NCBI GenBank assembly: GCA_014281115.1
Contig: JACONQ010000009.1
Span: 1,426,001-1,490,000, forward strand
Direction of reading: 5' to 3'
DNA from: Laburnicola sp. R22_1
Lineage: Eukaryota > Ascomycota > Dothideomycetes > Pleosporales > Didymosphaeriaceae
Length of the DNA: 64,000 nt
Translations under genes and position numbers: made by a program
The notes under the pieces: model-generated
What the model was told of the DNA's origin: nothing
Seen by the model: the letters and a program-made list of their open reading frames with translations, nothing else
Databases searched by the model: none
In this document: one piece after another, positions 1 to 11,486 of the stretch
Layout: the number at the start of each line of letters is the position of its first letter
How positions within the stretch are numbered: the first letter of the stretch is position 1

Positions 1-1010
1 GTGTGGTCCCTCTGTATGCATTCGGTAGGTGAGTGTCTGTTGTGAAGTTAGTCAAGTCACGTAATGGCGTGAACATGTGGAAACCTTACCATCATATCCC
101 AGCACACTTTCTCCATATGCTCACGCTTATAGTAAGTTTCATTGATGAATCGACTCTTGACAAGCCTGGAGTTGGTATCGAGGGACTGGCTGTTGTCGAG
201 CATGGCCTGCAACAGGAGCTTGACAATCTTGCGCTTGTCCTCGTCTGACTGTGGCACAGTGCGGTCATTCTTGGGCGGCATCCAAGCCTCGGGGAGTTTG
301 CCAAGGTCATGTGTGCAGGATGCCCAAGCTTCGCCCTGGCTTCTGAATGACAAGTTGATATCAGGGTCGGCCAGTTCCTGACTCTGGAGGGGGGATGCTT
401 CATTGGAAGGCACGGCGAAACGAGAAGCTTCCTCGTTCGGAACCACCGGCAGGGAGTCCTTGGGGAGTCCACGACGAGTTCGCTTCTCCTTCGGCTCATT
501 TTCGCCAGTTGAGGACTCCGACATCGCTGCCTTGCTGATCTTCACGCGCTTGGTGTGGACGAGAGGATCTATGAGCGGGTTGGGATTGGCCGACCTATGT
601 TTTATCAGTAAGTATTGATTTTTCTAATGTCCTAGAGTAATTTGCCCATACCTATGGTACGCTGGGGCGGGGTCGTTGTTTTCCTCCATTTGGTTGGATT
701 GGTCGTAGGTTGCGAATGAATATTGCTCGTTGGCCGAACGCACGTGTACCTGCTGGTGAGAATACGACCCAGAAGAGGGATACGTAAGATAGTCGGAAGG
801 ACCGGGCTGTTCTGGGAAATAGAAGGTCTGCAACGGTTGCTCAACGTAACCCTGACCGCCTTGGACAGAATGGTCGCCAGGTATCTGTGCCTGTGGTGGT
901 TGGACCGTACTGCCTGGGACATCTTGTATGAGTTGATCTGTTCCCCACAAATTGGTCGCATTGGCCTGACTAAAGCTAGACTCCAGCCAAGATAAATCGA
1001 AGTCGTTCAT
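1..1010 (-). CDS. Hypothetical protein, 5' part only (runs off left edge)
   Basis: Three exons are visible on the minus strand: 1010-652, 594-90 and 36 down to base 1. The introns 595-651 and 37-89 have GT-AG ends and keep the frame. The start is the first ATG, at 1010; the reading frame upstream holds only a TTG. The N-terminal 120 residues are Gln/Ser/Pro-rich and low in complexity. The second half (KIVKLLLQAMLDN ... YYKREHMEKVCWDMM) matches the gene at 50514-51485 (SVVQQIVSAIRNN ... YYRAEDIEKLAWQMT), and the introns fall at the same place, just after this block. In the first 12 codons of exon 3, YRMHTEGPH parallels VEIHKEGWSH in the paralogue. No known domain was recognised. It is probably one of a fungal-specific family, and the rest of the gene lies outside the window. 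Confidence 0.72.
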
Positions 1011-2268
1011 GGTTGGATTTGACGACAAGAAACTTGCAGACCACGTGAGGAGTTATCCTGGTAATGTTTTGGAATGGTACTTACTACGTACTCAGGTTGT
1101 ATAGAAAGACACCTAGGGGTTGAGGGCGATGTTGAGAGCCAGCGAGTGGTGAGCGTCGTGCAGACAGGGAAGGGATGGATTATATATCGAGGAGGGCACG
1201 CACGAGCCCGGCGGACAGCCGCAATGACCACCCATTGGGTGTGAAAAAACATCGACAGTGAATCCTCGGCGTCGAATCACTGTTTAGACAACAATGAGGG
1301 GGCAGATCTCCTATTTTCACCGACGAGTCTCGCAGTGTTTACGGAAAATTGGGACGGAACTTGAACTGCACGCCCGACCAGTAGTTTTGACCAATAAATC
1401 GACAACTAAATTTACGCAAAGTTATCCATCGACTGCAATAGATAGTGCAATAAGCTGTGGTACCTAGATATATCAGTTACCTGTGTTCTATACTTACTTC
1501 AATGTTCCCAAGAATACCACGAGATTACTCGGTTCCCTGTGGACGCTACTTCTTGAAAGAATTTATAGTGCAAGAATACTTCTCGGTTAACTTAGAAGCA
1601 ATTAATGAATGACCTACGTGTGCAAATGTTTGCTACAGTTTCGTGGCTAGCACGTGATTCGACACATCACACGGCTGCTGTACGTAGTAGCCGCTACGCC
1701 TGCTGTATGATACAGATAAAATGCGTCTAATCACTCTTTCTTTTGAAGCCTCGCATGCTTAGACTTTGGAAACAAGTCCCAGGAATACGCCGAGAGTAAG
1801 GTACACAATTGTTTGTGGCCATTGACCACGGAAAGTATTGCACAGCAGGGATAATATGTACTGAAAGCTGAAAAACTGAGCAAAAGCTAACTTTGAAGAT
1901 GATGAGAGGGTGCAAGTGCACATGAAGTCGATAACGGAGAAGATCTGATCTGGGAGCGGTAGCCTTGAGTCGAAAACAAATAGACAATAAACTGTTAGCA
2001 ATTCTTGGGAAAACGTATACAAACCAGGACGTAAAGCAAATTATCGACGTTATATGTCATCATCCCACCCTCTTCGCAGATTTTTGGAGATATTGACCAC
2101 ATGTGCAGTCTTTCATCGGCCCTCAAAGTTTTAGCCATATTGGGACTAGCTCCAAGGTAAGGGCCTTCTGAGATTATACACTCATACTGCGCACCTCCAG
2201 TGTCGCGAACACAGAATTTCTCGGACAACCACGCTCCTCTTGCGGATCGCCCTACCCTCGCCTTCGAA
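1011..2268. other. Intergenic region between divergent genes
   Basis: About 1.26 kb separates the minus-strand gene starting at 1010 from the plus-strand NmrA-like gene starting at 2269, so it should hold both promoters. Open frames at 1727-2022 on the minus strand have no recognisable protein character. I see no RNA gene, repeat or transposon end. Confidence 0.5.
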
Positions 2269-3516
2269 ATGCCTCTCCTCGTGGTGGTAGCCATAAACGG
2301 CCGCCAAGGCACCTCCGTTGCGAACGCCTTCTTGAATCTCCCCGATTGGCGCATCCGCGGGCTGACGCGCTCTCCAAACTGCACCGCAAGCAGAAAATGG
2401 GAAGAACTTGGGGTGGAAATACTGGAAGAAACCTACGACAATGAGACCAGTGTGCGCAAGAGCTTTGCCGGGGCCACGGCCATATTTGCGTCGACAAACT
2501 TCTACAGTCAACTGGAAGACCGACGATTCAAGACTTTATCTGAGTTGTGGCCAAAGCTTAGCTTCCTGGACGCCGCTGCGACGCAGGATGTCAAAGTCGG
2601 AAAGATGATCTTGGATGCCGCGGCGGATACCCCTGGGCTTCAGCGCTTCGTGTGGTCGGTAATGCCTCTGGCGCAGCAAGGTACAACGTTGGCGACTGCG
2701 AAAGGCAAAAAGCAATTCACAGCCAAAGGTCACCTCGCCAACCATCTGACTAAGGGCCTCCCTGGCCTAGCTCAGAAGACAATCGTGGTGAGGCCTTGTA
2801 TCCGAATGGAGGACTATGTGACGACCTTGCGGAGTGTTAGTAGAGGCGACTTCCAAGATGCTATGGCAAGCTAACTTGGGAGAAAGAATGAGGACGGGCT
2901 CTTGTCCTTCGGAACGACGGCACCAAGCCACGGTCGGCTACCCTGGATCAATATGATCAACGATTTAGGTAGATTCTGCTACACAGCGTCCTGCTTTTCA
3001 GATTTCTCACTCAATACAGGCCCTCTAGTTCGCGTTTTGATCACAAGAGGTTACGCGAGGATCGGAGTCGCTGCCCTATCCGAATGGCTGTCCGGTGCGG
3101 AAATCTGTGATCTCATCACCAGGATATCGGGGCGAGCCTGTGAGTACCGACAGTATACCCCAGAGGAGATGGACAAGATCGGTCAGTACATTCAACCCGA
3201 TATGTACCCGTATAACCCTGAGTCCATCTACTACGAGGACCACACAATACTCCCTGCTCAGATTGCCCAGTCCTCTGGGGTGCATCTGCCAACAACCTCT
3301 TTCGAAGAATACCTGAGTGAGGTACTGCCTAAGCATTTAGACAACTTGGCCAATGTCTCGAGCGCCGCGCTGGGCTCCGTTATTACCTCCAATATGCCGG
3401 GAGCCACGGAGGAAGCACGCGCAACGAGAGAAGCAGTTGAGAAGCGGACGCATGTTGGACTACGAGCGAACTCCAGCGGTAATGAGCTCATCTTCTATCA
3501 AAAAAGGCAAGAATGA
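2269..3516 (+). pseudogene. NmrA-like NAD(P)-binding family gene, apparently broken
   Basis: The N-terminus (LLVVVAINGRQGTSVANAFL, then RIRGLTRSP) is a Rossmann fold of the NmrA-like family, atypical short-chain dehydrogenases that often act as redox-sensing regulators. The GxxGxxG dinucleotide motif has Ala at its first position. Frame 1 stops at TAA 2872-2874, but the same frame resumes after it with EDGLLSFGTTAPSHG, which is what this family has next. The missing linker (KMLWQANLGER) is legible in another frame across about 2852-2885, so two compensating frameshifts are likely. The downstream part (RVLITRGYARIGVAALSEW ... YTPEEMDKIGQYI) looks like the family's C-terminal region and ends at 3516. 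ATG 2269 gives the conserved start. Assembly errors are the alternative to a true lesion; no single GT-AG intron restores the frame. Confidence 0.6.
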
Positions 3517-4507
3517 CTCTCTACTCTCCCTAGACTCTTGGTATGGGTGCATCGTCCGTGGAATTGGTATAGTTTGGTATATTCTGCCGGGGCGAGGACC
3601 GCGGCGCTGGGTCATGGGAAAGTTCTGGCGTTGTTTCATTAGCTACACGTCAGTCGAGACGTTCTGTCCCTGCCTGTGTATACCTCTTGTCTTCATTTCT
3701 TTTTCGTATCCGTTCATAGACAATTCGAGCTTTTGACAGATCATGAGACTCAGCAACGCATACCCGGAGTTTCACGGTCAAAGCGAGTATAAAGGAGCAT
3801 ATAACATCAACTGCGGCGCAAGCTGGAGTGTGATGTGGTGACTGATTTGGTCTCATTATGACTTACCTATCGCCCCTATACGGATCTCCTCACCGACAGG
3901 TAAAGACAGCACTGTAAAGGGCCGATAATATCTCTCTGGTCTTTCCACAGCATTCGTACATCTGCTGTGTTACTTTTGCCTCGCTCTAGGCCGTCTGACA
4001 CCATTTCATAACAGAAATAGTGATTGGTATGACTGTTTCTTGTCTGGTAGTCTTTCGATTGCGCATGAGGCCAACAGCCCGATGGACAAAGTGGCTGAGT
4101 TCGGCGCAACAGGCAAGCTGCCCGCTGGTCTTCTCGACATTTTCTTCTTTGGAAAGCTGTGAGGGGCAGCGGGGGATCATGCAGAGTCGACTGTTGGCAG
4201 AATCGAGTGCCGCATTTTCGTATCTAGAGCCAGGAAGAACGATGTAGATGCACAAGCCTTGCATGACTTCGAATGCTGACGTCGGGGAACAAAAGAGGAA
4301 GGAGGGTTGGTTCCAACCCGGGTTGGAAGGCGCTAACCACCTTCGTACGACATCGACTCCACGGCTGACTTCGCCATCGCATCGCCGCCGAGTATGTCCT
4401 AGCCACCCGCTTTCTTGACTCCGGACAGCTACGTGTAACCGGTCATCTCCAGCTTCTTTCACATCCACAATGCCTCCGGCCTAGGGCTTATTTTGCTGCG
4501 ATGTGGC
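3517..4507. other. Intergenic, nothing recognised
   Basis: This holds short open frames on both strands (the longest at 3986-4468, minus), none with recognisable protein features. Its right end is the insertion point of the LINE element. Confidence 0.45.
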
Positions 4508-4522
4508 ACAGGCTACAGGTGC
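4508..4522. repeat. Target-site duplication of LINE, left copy
   Basis: The 15-base sequence ACAGGCTACAGGTGC here is repeated exactly at 10757-10771. The two copies bracket the non-LTR element and define its ends. Confidence 0.9.
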
Positions 4523-4670
4523 ATCTACATTCCTCGTGACACTCACCTTCACCAACTTTTGGAATTTTGAGAAAGTGGTAAAATTGCTAAATCTTTATCT
4601 CGTTTATCTCAGTTTCATCTGAAATCCGACTCCTAGCCATCCCCAGGCACCGCACGCGTGCGGTGGGTTG

Positions 4671-6470
4671 ATGATAGCGATGGAGACGCCTCAGAGGCCC
4701 CCTCCAGGGGCCTCTACAGTGACTCGCCCCCCAGACCCTGAGTCTGCGCGGCAGACTAACATCCAGCACCCCTCCAGGAAGCGCCAACAGACCGATGTCC
4801 GCCCTCCTAGACGCCTTTCCTTTGGTGGAGGCGTGCCTATCCGCCCAGAAGCTGCTATAGATACAGCAGCCAACGCCCTTAACTCCCACCTTACGGCTGC
4901 GCGCAAGGCGGCAGAGACCCAGGAGAAAGTCGCAATAGCTATGGCCGAAGCTATCAACCACTGCATCGCTAATCTTAAGCGCCCAGAGGAGCTGGCGGCT
5001 GCCTCTACCCTCCGCAACCGCCTTATACAGACACTGAAAAATTCAGCCACGCCAAGCCTTCGTCCTAATGTAGTTAGGACCGGCTACGACTCGACAACCA
5101 CCGCCTACACCACAGACAGCGACAGCGATCTTGCCGCCCAGCCTCAGAGGACATGGGCAAGTGTGGCATCCGCCTCCCACGGAGACAGCGGATACACGAC
5201 CACAGCTAGCAGCAGGAAATCCACAACCGTGGCCAAGCGGCAAACTACACCTAGACAGGCAGCAGACCCACGGATCTTGCTCACAGTCGCAAACCCGGCC
5301 AACCGGCTAGGTCAAACCTCTGCCTTCGCTGTACGAACGGCTATCTGCGCCGCTACAGGGCTCGACCTCAGCGCTATCCCTACGGCCACAAGGACCCGCA
5401 CGGGGTGGGCCATCACCCCAGCCTCCAACGACATACGACAGCAACTCATGGAACAGGAAAAGAAGGAATCAATGATGAGATCCATTGAAGCTGACAGCGC
5501 TGAGTTGCCCATGCGATGGGTTAACTACGCCGTACCTGGAGTACCTAGCAGCTACCGCTCGCTGCTAGGGGAAGACGTGCCCTACTCCCTCCAGATGGTA
5601 GCGGAAGAGGCTTACACGCAGACAAAACAACACCCTACTAACTGCCGCCCCTCCCAACACGGCCCTAATTAATTTGGACACACCACCTGGATAGTGTCCT
5701 TTGAAAAGCCTGCGGCGGCTTTCCGCCTCTTTGGTGCCAGCAACCTATCCCGCGAGATAATCAAGAAGCGGGCTATAGAACGCCATAACCCTAGCTGCCA
5801 GGGCTACTGCAACGCGGCACAATGCACACGCGCACCCCGCTGCCGCAACTGCGGAAAGAAACCTAGCGAGCACGAAGGCCCAATAGGAGACAACTGCGCT
5901 CACAAGCAACAATGCCCCAACTGCCGCGGCCCACACGCCGCAGACGACCCTACCTGCTTAGTGAAACCCAGGCGGGTGAACAATCGCATTATCCGACCGA
6001 CTCGCCGCGAACTGGCGACACTGAGACGCGCCGGACAGAAGGCCTTTGACCAGCTACACAACCTACAGCCTCAATCCGAGCTCACCGCCCAGGGCCAAGA
6101 CACCTCCCCCAGCGGAGAAGACGACACCAGAGAAGAAGCCCCTCTTGACGGCAATGACGCCGCCCCCGCCAGGGCTAACGTCCAGACAGACACTCAAACT
6201 GAACCCGTGCTGACACTACCAGATCAGCCAGAGCAGGAACCGATGGCCCTAAGCCATCGTCCCCCAAGAGGACCTCGACGCTCGACCCCGTACCCCGACA
6301 CCGCCTCACGACAAGCGGCCCCACGCTTATCGAGCAGGCCTATGCGATCCTCTGCGCCTATTAGCGGCAGCCTAAACCTCGCCGCGCTCTCTGCTAGAAG
6401 CGCGAGACAAGAAGATCACACCCAGTCCTCCTCACAGGAGGACCAGACCATGGACGAATCCTCAAGTTAA
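4671..6470 (+). pseudogene. LINE ORF1, gag-like protein with zinc knuckles
   Basis: This is an RNA-binding, nucleocapsid-like protein of the retrotransposon. The frame is open from ATG 4671 to TAA 6468-6470 except for one in-frame TAA at 5670-5672. Both sides of that stop belong to the same protein. The middle part, around 5270-5640, looks like an RRM-type fold. After the stop come Cys/His clusters: CRNCGKKPSEH followed by C, then CPNCRGPHAADDPTC, a CX2CX3HX6C knuckle near 5917-5961. The remainder is low-complexity and Pro/Gln/Asp-rich. CAA to TAA would explain the stop, which is a RIP-type change, but this is an inference. Confidence 0.85.
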
Positions 6471-9400
6471 TGAGGAACAACCGCCGCAGATTCACCCCAC
6501 GTAGGGACCCTGACATCAAAGTATGCTGGACAAACGTTGGCAGAAGCGGCCCAGCACACACAGCCGCCCTCGAGATCGCTTTCACGGAGGGCATCGACAT
6601 TATTTGCATGCAAGAGCCGGCTACCTGGCCAGGCACACGCACTTCAAACCACCCCGGCTATAACCTCCACCCACCAGTGGACGGCTGGGACAGCCGGGAA
6701 ACCTGGGAGGCAGAACGCCCCGAGTCCTTATCTTTACCCGTAAGGGCAACCGATTGAAAATTACACCACGTACTCCACTTCATGACCGGGACATGCAGTG
6801 GATCGACGTTAACGGAATCTCAATACTTAATGCCTACCGGGCGCCACAGACTACGCCCGTTCTCGACTACATTACCCACCTCACCCCGCCTAACAGGTGC
6901 CTTGCTGGGGGCGACCTCAACGCTAAACACGACATGTTCGAACCTGGTGTCACGACTACACAGGGCGGCGCTGAACTGGCCCAATGGGCCACAGACAGCG
7001 GCATGGATTACATTGGCGAGCCCGGAGTCCCCACCCACCGGGCGGGACACGTCATAGACCTCTCTTTCTGTAACATCCCCTTCGCTACCACAGCTGTACG
7101 GTCGGACATGAACTGCGGCTCAGACCACAACATGCTAGTTACCACAATACCCGGCAGAGGACAGGAGCCGCTCAACCAGTTCCAATATAGGGTCCCCACT
7201 ACGAAGCTCCCGTTATTTGTCGACGCTGTCGCTAATGGGATGAAGGGCGCTCCTAGCTCAGACGGGCCACGGACCCGCGAGCACGTTGACAGGCGCGTCG
7301 CTGCCTTAGAAGAAGTCCTTACTGACGCCCTAAAGACGGCAGGCAGGAAGAAAAGAGGCACAGGCCATTCGGCGCCCTGGTGGACAGACGCCTGCAAACA
7401 AGCTTACCGGGCACACTTAAACTCGCTAGACGGCCACACCAGCCAGGGCCCTTCCAAGGAGACGCGCACTTTCCTAGCGACAGTCCGCAAGGCAAAGAAG
7501 GAATACTGGCGACACACTATAGACAACGCAGAAGACGACCAGGAACTCTTCCAAATTATTAATTGGCATAAGCTAGAACCCACTAGAACCCAGGCGCCAA
7601 TGGTCTTCAGAGGCATGGAGGCGACTGAAGACAAAGACAAGGCTGAGATGCTTCGACAAGCACTGCTCTGCAGATTCACGGCGGAGGACGACCTGCCGGA
7701 ACCGCCCTCCCCACAAGAGAACCACATCATCCCTTGGGACACGTACCTGTCTATCGAAGAGACGGAGCGCTGCGTGATTGGGGTCTCCAGCACCTCACCA
7801 GGCGCTGATGGCATAACCGTCCGGCTGCTTACAGCATGCTGGAACTACATTGGACAGTACGTCTGCGACATCTACCGCGACCTACTTGAACTCGATTACT
7901 ATCCTGCCGCCTGGACGGACGGGGAGATCGTGTTCATCAAGAAGCTCGGCAAGAAGGACGACACGGTCCCAGGCTCTATGAGACCCCTCGCCATGCTACT
8001 CTGCCTCGGCAAGGGATTCGAAAGGATTGTCGCCAGGCGCATAGCCCACTTAGCTGTGCTGCACGGCGTACTAAGCCCCCAACACGGGGGCTCTGCCAAA
8101 AGGTCAGCCATGGACTTGATTGCCGCCTTCACCCACGAAGTGGAACTGGCCTTCAGCAAAGGCCAGCACGTCACCATGGTTACTATGGACGTGCTTGGGG
8201 CCTTCGACGCCCTCCTCGTCAACCGACTGCTACACCGAATGAAAGAACAAGGCTGGCACCAAAAAGTCCTCGTGCTTACGCGCAACATTCTTACGAACCG
8301 ACACATACTTGTTCGCTATGGCCAACACCGATCCAGCCGCCACCCAGTGGCTTGCGGCACCCACAGGGCTCGCCCCTTTCACCAGTTATCTACATGCTGT
8401 ACCTGGCGGAACTCCTCCTCCAGGACACCACACTGCGATTCGGATATGCTGATGACATCTGCCTATACAGAGCCTCGCACAGCCTCGACCTTAACGTTGA
8501 ACAACTCGCCAAAGACGTCCGCAAGATTAACGGATACGGCGCGGACAACAAGATCGCTTTCTCACCAGACAAGCTCGAAATGATCCACCTTACACGGCAG
8601 AAAGGAGACTACGCTCCTCCCTGTACCGTCGACGAGAACCTCACCATACACCCCATTCTCCCCACGAGTGAGAACGGGGCCTTGCGCTGGCTGGGCGTGT
8701 GGTTTGACAGGAAGCTGACCTTCAAGGCCCACGTCGCGACTCGCGCCGCCAAGACAAGGGTGGTCGCACATCACATCCGCAGCCTGGCTCGGATCAAACA
8801 CGGCCCCCACCGGGGTCCCTCCGCAAGGCGGTGATCGCCTGCGTCCTCCCACGGCTCCTGTACGGCGCGGAGGCCTGGTACGGAGGCAGGACAAAGCCCT
8901 CCAGAATCACGTGCCAATCGAGAAGCGCTGTGGTAAGCACCCGACTGGGCTGGCACATTGACGCACTCGACAAAGTCCTCAAGCAGGCATGTAGAGCCGT
9001 CGTACCGGCCTATCGGACCACACCCACCACCGCCGTCTTTAGGGACGCAGGTCTCCCTTCAGCGGCAGTGGCACTTGAGACATGCAAGCTTCGCTTCGCA
9101 GCACACCTGCTAACGATTGACGATAAGCACCCGCTAACTGCTAGAACCCTCCTGCCCACAGTCAGAAGAGGCCGAGGCGCAGGCCTCCCACAGAGAGCCC
9201 GCTCGAAGGTACAGCAACTCGCACAGATCTTCGACCCAGTACCCCGACCGGAGTTCCGCGCCCCCACTACTCCCGCGGGAGCCGCGCCGACCCCACAGGC
9301 CGAGTGGCCAAGAAGGACGCCGCCCGTCACTTCAAGGAGTGGTGGGCTCTCCTCCCGCCGACCGCTATCACCGTCTTCTCAGACGGCTCCGAACAATGGA

Positions 9401-10239
9401 TTGACGGCGTCAAGCACGTCACGTACGGCTACGCCGTATACGAAGGGCAGGCCCTCACCCTGCAGGGCAACGGCTCCCTCAACCCCAGGTCCCACGTTTT
9501 CGATGCCGAAGCTGTCGGCGCGTGGCGAGGACTCGCCCACACGCTCAATACGCCCGCCTACCGGCTGAGACGCATATACATGTGCATTGACAACACTTCT
9601 GTTATATGGTGCATAAGAGGCAACCCGTCCCCCTCCTCGCAGTGGGCGTTCGTCAGGTGCCAGGAGACAATGGAGAACTTGGACATCGCTGTCCGGTGGG
9701 CCCCAGGTCACTGCGAAATAGAAGGGAATGAATTGGCGGACCAGCTAGCCGACGACGCAGCAAAGTCCCCTCGACCTCCATACGGCATGGCAGCTGAGCC
9801 TACGGTCTCAGGCCTTAAGTCAGACGTTCGCGCCTACACTAGGAGCGCTGAGATGGACTGGTGGCGCGCCCGCTCGCCTAAGTTGTCTAAATGGTACATG
9901 CAGTGGGACCTCACTTACCGCCCTGCGAAACAGCCAAAGGAGCTCACCCTCCAACGACCGACGCTTGCTAAGCTGTTGTCCATGCGCACCCGCCACGGAC
10001 ACTACGCCTGGTACCATAAGAAGTTCAGGCACGAAGACGCCGTCACAGAATGCCCCTGCGGGGCAGACCTGGCGCCCGACCACATTGTACACTGCCCACG
10101 ATCAGTTCGAAAGTTCCGCTACTGGCCGAAACGGCCAGCGTGCCCCAGCACCACTAGGGAGGGCGTGGAATACCTGAAGGCACTTGAGCTAAAAGATTTC
10201 CAACTTCTACTTGAACTTATTAACCCTTTAGAAGATTAA
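6470..10239 (+). pseudogene. LINE ORF2: endonuclease / reverse transcriptase / RNase H
   Basis: ORF2 starts inside the ORF1 stop (TAATG, 6468-6472). Endonuclease motifs: WTNVGR, IICMQEP, AGGDLNAKH, SDHNML. Reverse transcriptase motifs: GFERIVARRI, HGGSAKRSAMD, MDVLGAFDALL (near 8185-8217), HPQGSPLSPVIYMLY and FGYADD (YADD at 8445-8456). RNase H motifs: VFSDGS near 9373, FDAEAVGAWRGL, DNTSVIW and WAPGHCEIEGNELAD. A Cys/His segment (CPCGADLAPDHIVHC) lies near the C-terminus. The frame changes four times, near 6715, 8335-8350, 8805-8815 and 9290. Protein similarity carries across each break, so these are lesions and not introns. It would act in target-primed reverse transcription if intact. Confidence 0.9.
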
Positions 10240-10756
10240 CACTTAGCAACAAAAAGCTACCTTTTATTCTTAGGCTTAACTTACACTATATGGACAGCTC
10301 CTCTAGCGCCAACTCCGTTAGAGCTCCCAGCAGGCGTGTCTCTCCCCGTCAACTTGCTACACGCGGCAACTCCCTACCTACTCTCCACTCTCCTTATCCC
10401 TCCCTTCCTTTTCTAGCTACTCTCCTTACCTATTCTTACTAGTTACACGCTAAAGTCTTAGCACTTTTCGATACAGTTTCAGGGCAGCTGAAGCTGCCCC
10501 TACTTTAGTTTTAGTTTACATGTATAATAGATACACCCTGACACCTTAGCCTATAGGCAAGAAGACAAAGATTTAGCCCCCGCATGGAGGGGGGCGGACT
10601 CTTACGAGCCGCTGCAAGAGATGGCGATAGCTTCACAGCAAGAAACGCCTTCACCATTTTGGCTGGCTCCAAAACGGTTGCTCGGCGCGTCCCCATGCCC
10701 CATGGGAGGCTAGAACATTGCGTTCCTGGACGTTAATCAATACTACTACTACTACT
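10240..10756 (+). other. LINE 3' UTR and TAC-repeat tail
   Basis: Noncoding 3' part of the element. It is pyrimidine-rich between about 10310 and 10470 and ends in six TAC repeats that run straight into the right target duplication. A short tandem repeat in place of poly(A) is common for the 3' ends of this class of LINE. Confidence 0.8.
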
Positions 10757-10771
10757 ACAGGCTACAGGTGC
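10757..10771. repeat. Target-site duplication of LINE, right copy
   Basis: Exact match, 15 of 15, to 4508-4522. Confidence 0.9.
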
Positions 10772-11400
10772 CGTCGGTATCTTGCGACGGCAATGCAACG
10801 AAGCGGCGACCTTCTCTATACTCGGACCCCACATGCCTACTAAGTAAGACACCAAGAAGTCCCCGCATATGGCATCCGAGACCGTGTCGTAACGCGCCAC
10901 GGTTGCACAGGAGAGGCATGACGATCGCAATGGCGTGTTCAATACTAGAAGCAACCCGAAGATAATCAGTGGGAACTCCGCCGCATATTGTAGCCACCGC
11001 ATACCATTGACGCCGCATGCGGAATCAACGAACGGCAAGGCCAGTCGTAACGCATCCATGGATCTACCTGGATGAGGCAGAGCCTTCATGCCAGAGTATC
11101 AATATCCCGAAGAGGCCAGAACGTTTCTCAACCGGGAAGGCCTCGCTTTCCCCATTCCTACCCACATGGACCTGTGGACGTTACACGCCACGTGAGGTCG
11201 CACGCAAGAGCCTTCCTGATGTTGAGTCGAGCAAGCTTTCTTGCAACAAGCGAATCATCCGTGTTCGCTCGATTAATTGGTATTTTTCTAGCCCCCACAC
11301 GTCTCCACGCATGTGTCCAGAAGCCACTAATGCGCTTAAGATAGGGGCATCTGCATTGGGTGCATGCTGGGCCGTCCAACTGCTTTCTCGGTGCATTTTG
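10772..11400. other. Intergenic between two transposons
   Basis: About 630 bp lie between the LINE and the pogo-type element. Open frames here (for example 11017-11403 plus, 11158-11415 minus) show no recognisable domain and probably have no coding function. Confidence 0.45.
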
Positions 11401-11486
11401 TAAGCTAGCGTACAAGGATCCTGATCACCCGGTGTTTCTGATCACCCCATCAAAACGCGACACCTGAACAAAACACGCGATATCTC
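11401..11486 (+). repeat. Left terminal inverted repeat of pogo/Fot1 element, with TA target
   Basis: The TA target dinucleotide (11401-11402) is followed by AGCTAGCGTACAAGGATCCT. The 86 bases match the reverse complement of 13110-13195 with about five mismatches. Each arm carries two TGATCA palindromes, possible transposase contact sites (inference). Confidence 0.92.

Larger units (their letters stand above)
4523..10756 (+). mobile_element. Tad-type non-LTR retrotransposon (LINE), full length, defective
   Basis: This 6.2 kb element is flanked by an exact 15-bp target duplication (4508-4522 and 10757-10771). In order it has a short 5' UTR, a gag-like ORF1 with Cys/His knuckles, an ORF2 with AP-type endonuclease, reverse transcriptase (YADD) and RNase H, a ~500 bp 3' UTR, and a tail of TAC trinucleotides (10741-10756). 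Two ORFs with a C-terminal RNase H fit the fungal Tad1/I group. One nonsense codon in ORF1 and about four frameshifts in ORF2 make this copy non-autonomous. The intact duplication suggests a fairly recent insertion. No host gene is recognisable at the insertion point. Confidence 0.93.

Noticed and set aside
2968..3000. Possible GT-AG intron (33 nt) in the NmrA-like gene
   Set aside because: Shorter than functional fungal introns and a multiple of three; the frame is open through it, and it does not address the upstream stop.
3986..4468. 160-codon minus-strand frame left of the LINE
   Set aside because: No recognisable motif; low-quality composition and no neighbouring exon.
10733..11089. Minus-strand open frame crossing the right LINE junction, whose sequence continues in frame into 4508-4480 if the LINE is removed
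   Set aside because: The product has no recognisable domain and the continuation is only about 10 codons, so chance explains it.
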